Source: an uncultured Porphyromonas sp. (GTDB taxonomy: Bacteria; Bacteroidota; Bacteroidia; Bacteroidales; Porphyromonadaceae). Taken from it: a DNA stretch of 21,622 bases. The stretch lies in NCBI RefSeq assembly GCF_934359325.1, contig NZ_CAKRLH010000010.1, positions 1 through 21,622 on the forward strand. Direction: 5' to 3'. The notes under the pieces are model-generated. The model was given only the letters and a program-made list of their open reading frames with translations, was not told the DNA's origin and searched no databases. Of the stretch, positions 15,068 through 21,622 are shown in pieces. The position numbers and the translations under genes are program-made. Position 1 is the first letter of the stretch, and the number at the start of each line of letters is the position of its first letter.

Positions 15068-16633
15068 TTACTTCTTGAGTGCCCACCAGAGATCGGTGGC
15101 GTGTGTATCCGGGCCATTCAGAGAGGGGAGGATGGCATTCACATTCTCCAGGTTATTGACCTTCTCTTTATTGGAGAAAGCGAAGCGTCTCATGCCACCA
15201 TAGTCCTTGCCATCGGCTCTGCGCACGATGTCCTGACAGTCCTTGCTCTCGTTGATGGTAGCGGTGAGGAGATTGGGATACCCGGTGCGGCGCCACTCGG
15301 ACCATGCCTCGATGGTGTTGTAGGGGAAGAGCGCGATCCACTTCTGGGTGATGATCTGAGCCAGCTCTCTCTCCTTGTCACCGGCAGCAGCATCCCAGGA
15401 TACCGTGATATCGGACGAGAATGAGGGGACATCTGCAGAGGGGAAGACGGGGTCTTGGAAGCCTCCTCTGGTCTCCACACTGGAGAGATAGTCGCCTACC
15501 TCTACGCCCCATTGCTCGCAGGAGAGGCGGATCCCCTCCTCATAGTATTCGCGAGCGCTCTTGTCGCCGACGCTCCAGCCGAGCAGCTTACCCTCAGCTC
15601 TGAGGAAAGAGACCTCGGCGGCAGTGATCAGGTAGATGGGAGAGTCCTTCGCAACATTCACGCGAGAGTACTCATCCTGCTTAGGATCGCCCTTAAAGCC
15701 ATCCTTAACGGGCGGCACGTGGAGACCGAAGGGCTCCTCATCACGTACGGCGGTGAAGTAGGCGGAGGCGCGCGGATCACCAAAGGCAAGCATATACTCC
15801 ACGATATCAGCCCCTACGCGCGAGTCGTTCCAGTCATTCATCTTGACAGCCGGGTTGTCGATCGATGGCAGGGCAGCCGTAAGGTCATTGCTCTCGATGA
15901 CGCCCTTCTGCACCGCATACTCTGCATACTCCTTGGCCATGGAGGGGGCCACGCCGGAGATGCGGATCGCCATGCGCAGCATCAGGGAGCGACCATAGGT
16001 GGCCCACTTATGCATATCGCCGCCGTAGACATTGTCGTAGTCCTTGTACGAGAGATCCCCCGCGGGAGTCTCATCGAGCGCCTCTACGGCAGTCTTGAGA
16101 TCCGCAAGCATAGCGGTATAGAGCTCCTCCTCAGTATCGTAGGGGACGCGGAGATCCACTCCGGTGACCTTGGAGTAGGGTACCGGTCCGTAGCAGTCCG
16201 CCACGCGGTGGACTATGGCGATGCGGAGAAGGGTGCCGAGCGCAAAGTAGGGCTTGGTCATATCGCCTTCGCTCTTCCGCTTCAGGACATTGTACTCTGT
16301 GTAGAGGTGTCCCCCGAAGGTGTCGTCAAAGGGGTAGTCATTCCAGCCCTGCCTTGGGGCATACCGGGCAAAGTCGGAGGTGAAATTGGGCGAACCGACA
16401 AAGCCGGAGAGGACGCCCGGGAGGTCGTAGTCCATCTGGTAGCCGTTTTCCTGATTGGGGATGACCCACCTGATGAGCTGGTACAGCTCTGCACCTCCGG
16501 TGGGGATACGGGACATCTCTGCCTCCGTGATGCCTGAGAGATCTTTATTGTAGTCCTCAAACTTTTTCGTGCAGGCGCTTACGAGGAGCGTGAAGCCCAA
16601 AAAAGCGGTGAGGGTGAGATTTATCTTTTTCAT
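15068..16633 (-). CDS. SusD-like outer-membrane lipoprotein (SusD-like_2 type)
   Basis: The 521-residue protein begins MKKINLTLTA, with lipobox VSAC (Cys21). The mature start CTKKFEDYNKDLSGITEAE, the segment HRVADCYGPVPYSKVTG and the C-terminal WIALFPYNTIEAWSEWRRTGYP identify the SusD subgroup often found with GH18 endoglycosidases. It should form the lid of the SusC channel encoded 19 bp upstream and hand released N-glycan oligosaccharides to it. The start is unambiguous (ATG 16633, good signal peptide). Length and motifs are intact. It differs clearly from the other SusD-like protein in the window, so the two operons are not recent duplicates. Confidence 0.93.
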   Translation of the reverse strand: MKKINLTLTAFLGFTLLVSACTKKFEDYNKDLSGITEAEMSRIPTGGAELYQLIRWVIPNQENGYQMDYDLPGVLSGFVGSPNFTSDFARYAPRQGWNDYPFDDTFGGHLYTEYNVLKRKSEGDMTKPYFALGTLLRIAIVHRVADCYGPVPYSKVTGVDLRVPYDTEEELYTAMLADLKTAVEALDETPAGDLSYKDYDNVYGGDMHKWATYGRSLMLRMAIRISGVAPSMAKEYAEYAVQKGVIESNDLTAALPSIDNPAVKMNDWNDSRVGADIVEYMLAFGDPRASAYFTAVRDEEPFGLHVPPVKDGFKGDPKQDEYSRVNVAKDSPIYLITAAEVSFLRAEGKLLGWSVGDKSAREYYEEGIRLSCEQWGVEVGDYLSSVETRGGFQDPVFPSADVPSFSSDITVSWDAAAGDKERELAQIITQKWIALFPYNTIEAWSEWRRTGYPNLLTATINESKDCQDIVRRADGKDYGGMRRFAFSNKEKVNNLENVNAILPSLNGPDTHATDLWWALKK

Positions 16634-16652
16634 AAGAGCTCAAGTGTGTGAC

Positions 16653-19600
16653 TTAGAAATTGAGACTTAGACTAAATCCGAGAGTCCTCTGAGACGGCAA
16701 CATAAAGTAGTCCATGCCTTGGTTGTAATTAGCCGTCGAGGAGACAGACTCGGGATCGAAGGGAGCTTTATTGTAGATGAAGCACAGGTTCCTCCCATAG
16801 AGAGACAGTGTGGCATCGGAGATGAAAATGGATGCGGGGAACTTGTATCTGTAGGAGATGTGGAGGTCCTGCAGACGGAAGTTGGTGGCATCGTAGACGT
16901 AGTACTGTGCCAGGCGATTCATACCCCGAGCGATGAAGTAGCTCTGAGGATCGACAGGTCTGCCATCGACCGGCACATAGCCGAGATCCCTGGCTGCGGC
17001 AGTCGCCTCAGAGACGCCATAGTGGTCGAGCGCTGCCTGAGTCATGGATACGACCACGCCGCCGACACGGCCGGTAAGGGCAAAGCCCAAGCTCAGTCCC
17101 CTGTAGGATAGCTCGTTGGTCCAGCCGAGGTTGTGACTCGGGAGCACACTGCCGAGCTTGACCATCTGGTCGTCCTTGAAGTTGGAGACACTCAGGGAGC
17201 CATTCTTATTGATCAGCACCCGACCCTTAGCGTCTCGTGTAAAGTCCTGTGTGGTGTAGATGTCACCAAGTGAGCCGCCCTTCTTGAGGATATAGTGCAT
17301 CGAGCCCATGCTATTCATGTCGAGGAAGGGTTGTGACTCCTGTTCCTGCGTGAGGGGGTTGTAGTAGTTATCGGCCAGCTCCACGATCTTATTGTGATTG
17401 TATCCGTAGGTGAAGTTGCCGTCGTAGCGGAAGCCCTCATCCTTGCCCAAGTGAAGTCCCAGGGCAAGCTCCACACCCTGGTTGCGGACGCTACCGGTCT
17501 GGATGTAGACGGCATCGTAGCCGGAGGAGGGAGATGCGGCGACGCGAAGGGTCTGATTGTTGGTGTCAGTCAGGTAGTAGCTCCCGTCGAGGGTGATGAG
17601 GCCATTAAGCCAGCGAGAGGAGATACCGACCTCGTATGAGTTGGTACGCTCCGGATAGAGCTGACCGATGGGGAAGTAGGTCTGGGTCTTGTACTTCTTG
17701 CTGTCCTCATCGGGGAGGTAGACCGGAGTCGTCAGACCGCGCTGGAATGGAGAGGCGACCGAGCTGTATGCGAGGCGCACCTTGAAGTAATTGAGCACCG
17801 GACGGATCCTCTGGTAGGTCTCCTCATCAAGCATCTCGGTAATGACGCCGGAGAGACCCACGGAGGGGTAGAAGAATGACTTCTGGGGCGAATTGGCGAG
17901 CTGTGATGCCCAGTCATTACGTCCCGTAAGGGTCAGGTAGAGGTAGGAATTAAGTCCCAGCTCCACGCTCCCAAAGATACTCTGCGTCTGCTCGATCCAT
18001 CCGTGAGGGATCGGCTTGGTCTTCTGGGCACCCTGATCGATATTGAAGATATTGAAGACGTTGGGGATGCCGTCCTCTCGCAGCGGACCGCCATAGGTGG
18101 TGTCGTCGTAGCGGGTGTCCTGGATGGAGGCACCGAGGGTGGCATTGACATTGAGCAGCCAGTCATTCTGCAGCTCAAATCCCTTATTTACCGTCGTAAG
18201 GAGGTCGGCGTAGGTCTGGCTCTCGCTTCCCTTCAGCTCACCATAGTAGCCATTCTTGCTGACGTCATGGGTCTTCTCGGTCGTTGCATAGCGCTTGTCC
18301 GTAGACTTGACGAGCGTACGATCCCACCGGACACGGCCGGCGACGTTCCAGAAGTCCGACTCGGACCACTTCATGATGTCGTACTTGGCATTCAGCCCCA
18401 GGATGTAGCGCTCGCGCTTGGTGCCGCGGAGGTTTCTGTACGCAATCCAGTAGGGATTTTGGAGGGTATAGTCTCCGTTGCCGTATGCCCAGTTTTGGAC
18501 ATAAATGTTGCGGCTGGGGTCGGCTTTCTCAAAGTTCTTGACCGACTCCAGGCTCTCACTCCTCGGCATGAGGTAAGCCGCCACGAGGGGGTTCATATAC
18601 TCACCCTGGTTGATGAGGTTCATATGGTCCTCGAATATAAGGCCCGCTGAGGTGCCGATATTCAGGCGATCCTCGAGGAAGGAGGTGTTATTGCGTGCCG
18701 AGAGGTTGTATCTATTGTAGCTGTTATTAGGCACGAGACCTTTCGTCGTTGTCACACTGCCGGAGACGTAGGTCTGGTTGCGCTCCGTACCTCCGGAGAC
18801 GGAGATGGAGTGCGTCATATTGGATGCCGTGCGGAAGAAGTCATCCACATCCCATCTCGGGTCACCCTCCGGGATCAGCGAGCCCCAGGAGAGGAGGTTG
18901 CCCTGACTGCCGTAGCGATTCTGAAACTCCGGCAGGACCATCGGTCGACCGAAGTCCATATTCATGGCGTAGGAGACCTTGGGTGCTCCCGCCTGACCCT
19001 TCTTCGTGGTGATGAGGATGGCACCATTGGCCGCTGCCGATCCATAGAGGGCGGCTGCTGAGGCACCGGTGAGGACAGAGATCGAGGCGATATCGTCAGG
19101 ATTGATGTCCGCGGCGCTCTCCGTAGAGCCGGAGGAGGAGAAGCGACCTGAGCCCTGCTCCTGAGTCAGGGAGTAGATCGGCACACCATCGATCACGTAG
19201 AGGGCGTTGTTATTGCCCTGGATAGACTTGGTACCTCTCATGACCACCCTTGCGGCACTACCCATACCGGCGGAGCTGGTATTGATGGTGACACCGGCGA
19301 TCTTGCCGTTGAGAGAGTTGACAAAGTTGGGGTCCTTACGGGAGCTGAGCTGATCGCCCTTGATCTCTTGGACATTGTAGGCGAGAGCCTTGGTCTGACG
19401 CTTGATGCCGAGAGCGGTGACGACAACCTCATCGAGGAGCTCGCTATCCTCCTTGAGGACTACCGTCAGGGAGGTGCGTCCATTCAGAGGAATCTCAAGG
19501 GTCTTGTACCCCACGTAAGAGAAACGTAGCGTCGCGTCGGAGGGGACGTCGGCTATCTGGAAGTTTCCATCAATGTCAGTCATTGCTCCCATATTGGCCT

Positions 19601-19763
19601 GACCGATGACGACCACCGTGGCGCTGATGATGGGCTCATTCTGTTCGTCCACTACATGGCCCTTCACTGTGAGCTTGCTCTGCGCCGACAGCGGAAGAGC
19701 AAACACCAAGCACATGAGCAGCAGAAGAAAATGCCTGCTTTGGAGTGATAGTAGATTCTTCAT
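16653..19763 (-). CDS. SusC-like TonB-dependent transporter of the N-glycan operon
   Basis: The 1036-residue protein opens with a signal peptide cleaved near LSA-QSK (27/28). The regulatory-like domain GHVVDEQNEPIISATVVV (35-52) to SYVGYKTLEI follows, then the signature SELLDEVVVTALGIKRQ (107-123). The plug contains VVMRGTKSIQGNNNALYVIDG and AALYGSAAANGAILITTKKG, and the 22-strand-type barrel ends in LSLNF. It is the first gene of the six-gene operon and should import the oligosaccharide freed by the GH18 enzyme, with the SusD-like protein as lid. ATG 19763 gives the signal peptide directly. The predicted leader from the TAACTTTG box is about 110 nt. No sigma/anti-sigma or sensor gene adjoins it, so its regulator must be elsewhere. 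Confidence 0.95.
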   Translation of the reverse strand: MKNLLSLQSRHFLLLLMCLVFALPLSAQSKLTVKGHVVDEQNEPIISATVVVIGQANMGAMTDIDGNFQIADVPSDATLRFSYVGYKTLEIPLNGRTSLTVVLKEDSELLDEVVVTALGIKRQTKALAYNVQEIKGDQLSSRKDPNFVNSLNGKIAGVTINTSSAGMGSAARVVMRGTKSIQGNNNALYVIDGVPIYSLTQEQGSGRFSSSGSTESAADINPDDIASISVLTGASAAALYGSAAANGAILITTKKGQAGAPKVSYAMNMDFGRPMVLPEFQNRYGSQGNLLSWGSLIPEGDPRWDVDDFFRTASNMTHSISVSGGTERNQTYVSGSVTTTKGLVPNNSYNRYNLSARNNTSFLEDRLNIGTSAGLIFEDHMNLINQGEYMNPLVAAYLMPRSESLESVKNFEKADPSRNIYVQNWAYGNGDYTLQNPYWIAYRNLRGTKRERYILGLNAKYDIMKWSESDFWNVAGRVRWDRTLVKSTDKRYATTEKTHDVSKNGYYGELKGSESQTYADLLTTVNKGFELQNDWLLNVNATLGASIQDTRYDDTTYGGPLREDGIPNVFNIFNIDQGAQKTKPIPHGWIEQTQSIFGSVELGLNSYLYLTLTGRNDWASQLANSPQKSFFYPSVGLSGVITEMLDEETYQRIRPVLNYFKVRLAYSSVASPFQRGLTTPVYLPDEDSKKYKTQTYFPIGQLYPERTNSYEVGISSRWLNGLITLDGSYYLTDTNNQTLRVAASPSSGYDAVYIQTGSVRNQGVELALGLHLGKDEGFRYDGNFTYGYNHNKIVELADNYYNPLTQEQESQPFLDMNSMGSMHYILKKGGSLGDIYTTQDFTRDAKGRVLINKNGSLSVSNFKDDQMVKLGSVLPSHNLGWTNELSYRGLSLGFALTGRVGGVVVSMTQAALDHYGVSEATAAARDLGYVPVDGRPVDPQSYFIARGMNRLAQYYVYDATNFRLQDLHISYRYKFPASIFISDATLSLYGRNLCFIYNKAPFDPESVSSTANYNQGMDYFMLPSQRTLGFSLSLNF

Positions 19764-20093
19764 TATAAAGTTGTAAAAGGTAAAACTCCGTTTCGTATGC
19801 AGAGTATCCGGCAGAGACTGTGGTAACGACTCATACGGGATCTACATATGGTCCACTGAGAGGTAGCTATCCTCTTATACGCAAAGTTAATAATTATTTC
19901 TCCCAACACAGAGAGTTAACGTCTCCTTCGCAGGGGGGTGTCTCCCGGATCGGAGGGGGGAGACGCTTCTTCCGATATTCTGCGTGATGATCGTGTGCAG
20001 ACGGTCTGACGTGTGTGGTGTGGAAGCCACCTATAAAGCTCAGATGCGTCAGCCCGGTCGCCTTGGCTGAGGGACCCCTTCGACCCCGAGAAT
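19764..20093. other. Divergent intergenic region between susC and umuD
   Basis: The 330 bp hold the leader and promoter of the minus-strand operon and whatever drives the umuDC pair. A GC-rich palindrome lies at 19940-19964 (GTCTCCC/GGGAGAC), nested within CGTCTCC/GGAGACG arms (19920-19926 and 19959-19965). I see no recognisable LexA-type operator and no small gene. Confidence 0.5.
19882..19889 (-). promoter_or_regulatory. Bacteroidetes-type -7 box (TAACTTTG) of the N-glycan operon
   Basis: Read on the minus strand, TAACTTTG fits the TAnnTTTG consensus exactly and lies about 118 bp upstream of the susC start. No good TTTG is present at the -33 position; the nearest are GTTG- and TGTG-like at short spacing. 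This suggests dependence on an activator, if the site is real. Confidence 0.45.
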
Positions 20094-20567
20094 ATGATTA
20101 CCTTTGTCCTATCTATGGAAGAGAAGAAGAGAAGCCAGTCACTGCAGTTTTACGAGGTGGAGATGGGGGAGGGGGTTACACTTCCCTTTGCCGAGGAGGG
20201 GATCTTCGCCGGCTTCCCCTCGCCCGCACAGGACGACCGGCTGGAGTCGATCGACCTGAATAGGGAGCTGATCCGCCACCCGGCGACCACCTTCCTCGCC
20301 CGCATCGTAGGCGACTCGATGGTCGGGGCCAATATCTACGAGGGAGATATCGTGGTCGTTGATCGCGCCCTCGAGGTACACAATGATGATGTGGTGGTCT
20401 GCTGCGTGAATGGCGAATTCAATATCAAGTTTGTCGAGCGTCACGGCAGCGAGGTCTACCTCGTCTCTGCCAATAGCGCCTACCCCCGCATGCGGGTCGA
20501 CCCGGAGGACGACTTCATCCTCTGGGGCGTGGTCACCTACGTCATCCACCGACCGAGACGGATCTGA
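20094..20567 (+). CDS. umuD: UmuD-like S24 peptidase / error-prone polymerase accessory protein
   Basis: The 157-residue protein has the S24 (LexA/UmuD) fold. The self-cleavage site is Ala39-Gly40 in IFAGFPSPAQDD. The catalytic serine is Ser75 in GDSMVG and the catalytic lysine is Lys112 in NGEFNIKFVER; this 37-residue spacing is as in E. coli UmuD. No DNA-binding domain precedes the cleavage site, so it is UmuD-like rather than LexA. After RecA-stimulated self-cleavage such proteins activate the UmuC polymerase for translesion synthesis. The gene ends 3 bp before umuC. Two ATGs are possible: 20094, or 20115 (MEEKKRSQSL), which fits family length better. Confidence 0.9.
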   Translation: MITFVLSMEEKKRSQSLQFYEVEMGEGVTLPFAEEGIFAGFPSPAQDDRLESIDLNRELIRHPATTFLARIVGDSMVGANIYEGDIVVVDRALEVHNDDVVVCCVNGEFNIKFVERHGSEVYLVSANSAYPRMRVDPEDDFILWGVVTYVIHRPRRI

Positions 20568-20570
20568 GCC

Positions 20571-21622
20571 GTGTACGGTCTGATCGACTGCAACAACTTC
20601 TATGTCAGTTGCGAGCGGGTCTTCCGACCCGAGCTGTGCGACCGACCCGTCGTCTGTCTCTCCAATAACGACGGCTGCGTCGTCAGCCGGTCCAATGAGG
20701 CGAAGGCGCTCGGCATCCCGATGGGTATACCACTCTTCAAGATCCGCGACCTGGTGGAGCTGGAGGACATCGGCGTCTGTTCCAGCAATTATATTCTTTA
20801 CGGAAATCTCTCTCGCCGCGTGATGAGCGTGGTGCGGTCGATCGTGCCGGAGCAGGAGGTCTACTCCATAGACGAGTGCTTCGTCCACTTTGCCCCCAAT
20901 GAGGAGTACGACCGACTGGCGCGGGAGATCCGGCGAGCTGTCCTCAGGGGCGTCGGCATCCCCACCGGCGTCGGCGTCGCCCCCACGAAGACCCTCGCCA
21001 AGATCGCCAGCCACTACGCCAAAAAGCACCCCGAGACCGGTGGTGTCTACACCCTCGACCGCCGGCGGGACATCGTCCGGGCACTCCAGGGGACACCGAT
21101 CGGTGATGTCTGGGGCGTCGGCAGACGAAATCTCCTCAGGATGGAGAGCTTCCACATCGAGACCGCCTACGACTTCGTCCAGCGGACACCGGAGTGGGTG
21201 CGACATAATTTCACCATCGTCGGGCTAGACACTTACTATGAGCTGCGCGGGATGCCGAGGATCCCCTTCGATGAGGAGACGCCGACGAAGAGTATCGGCC
21301 GCTCCCGCTCCTTCGGCAACTCCGTCTCGGACAAGAAGCAGCTGGAGATGATCCTCCTCGAGTTCCTCGACATCGTCTGTGGCGAGCTGGATCAGCAGCA
21401 CCTCGGTACGCTCAATCTTGCGATCTATCTCCGGACCAATCGCTTTCGCTTCGACATCCCGCAGTACAATCCTTATGTGCAGAGCTCCTTCACGATGCCG
21501 ACGAGCGACTTCTCGCAGCTGGTGCCGGTGGTGCGGCAGTTGCTGGACTCGATCTGGCGACCGGGGTATGACTTCAAGAAAGGGGGGATCCTCGTCTCCG
21601 ACCTGGTCCGGATGGACCGGGC
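20571..21622 (+). CDS. umuC: UmuC-like Y-family DNA polymerase V catalytic subunit (3' end outside window)
   Basis: The gene starts at a GTG three bases after the umuD stop and is open to the edge of the window (350 codons seen; the family is about 420). The N-terminus [19 protein letters not shown] carries the first metal-binding Asp (Asp6). [23 protein letters not shown] is diagnostic for UmuC, and the palm motif SIDE is at 99-102 (EVYSIDECF). [20 protein letters not shown] and [11 protein letters not shown] are the fingers/thumb and helix-hairpin-helix regions, and the little-finger domain begins around [11 protein letters not shown]. It copies past damaged bases with low fidelity together with cleaved UmuD and RecA. 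The GTG start is supported because no in-frame ATG lies near and the family sequence begins right there. Confidence 0.93.
   Translation, partial: MYGLIDCNNFYVSCERVFRPELCDRPVVCLSNNDGCVVSRSNEAKALGIPMGIPLFKIRDLVELEDIGVCSSNYILYGNLSRRVMSVVRSIVPEQEVYSIDECFVHFAPNEEYDRLAREIRRAVLRGVGIPTGVGVAPTKTLAKIASHYAKKHPETGGVYTLDRRRDIVRALQGTPIGDVWGVGRRNLLRMESFHIETAYDFVQRTPEWVRHNFTIVGLDTYYELRGMPRIPFDEETPTKSIGRSRSFGNSVSDKKQLEMILLEFLDIVCGELDQQHLGTLNLAIYLRTNRFRFDIPQYNPYVQSSFTMPTSDFSQLVPVVRQLLDSIWRPGYDFKKGGILVSDLVRMDR

Noticed and set aside
15455..16537. 360-residue plus-strand frame opposite the second susD gene
   Set aside because: Antisense shadow of a well-supported gene; no family features.
20099..20106. TACCTTTG as promoter of umuDC
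   Set aside because: It overlaps the first possible start codon and would leave almost no leader before the second; probably a chance match.
20139..21206. 355-residue minus-strand frame across umuD and umuC
   Set aside because: It overlaps two genes with intact catalytic motifs on the other strand and is rich in D, V and H, as expected of a shadow frame in GC-rich DNA.

Overview
The window looks like a Bacteroidales chromosome, most likely Porphyromonas or a close relative. The evidence is two SusC/SusD (RagA/RagB-type) outer-membrane pairs, a series of lipoproteins with Bacteroidetes-type signal peptides, start regions without clear Shine-Dalgarno sequences, promoter -7 boxes of the TAnnTTTG type, and moderately high GC. 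The genus is an inference; there is no rRNA here to confirm it.

Layout. (1) 1-1432 holds an IS110-group insertion sequence: a structured non-coding leader that folds like a bridge RNA, followed by a DEDD/Ser transposase. (2) 1433-4170 is an accessory island. Two ~398-bp direct repeats flank a visibly more AT-rich gene for an AAA ATPase with a DUF4143 C-terminus. The spacer DNA is packed with REP-like GC-rich palindromes and larger hairpins whose arms co-vary. The ATPase promoter is overlaid by three palindromes spaced exactly 39 bp apart. (3) 4336-9398 (minus strand) is a two-gene susC/susD operon with no enzyme, ending in a terminator hairpin. (4) 9890-19889 (minus strand) is a six-gene polysaccharide-utilisation operon: SusC, SusD, a GH18-fold lipoprotein lacking catalytic residues, a DUF1735+LamG lipoprotein, an active-looking GH18 endo-beta-N-acetylglucosaminidase, and an Ig-like repeat lipoprotein. 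A TAACTTTG promoter box lies upstream and a strong Rho-independent terminator at the end. (5) 20094 to the right edge (plus strand, divergent) is a umuDC-type SOS mutagenesis pair; umuC runs off the window.

How they work together. The six-gene operon reads as a surface machine for host N-glycans. Two or three surface lipoproteins would bind the glycoprotein, the GH18 enzyme would cut between the two core GlcNAc residues, and SusD/SusC would pass the released oligosaccharide to the periplasm. No mannosidase, sialidase or regulator lies in the window, so later degradation steps must be encoded elsewhere.

The most unusual part is the left 4 kb. The IS110 leader folds into a 5' hairpin plus two guide-like loops. 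The right arm of the second loop is complementary over 10 nt to the REP-like palindrome immediately after the transposase gene, as expected if the guide RNA directs insertion into the palindromes that fill this island. Folding and alignments were done by eye.
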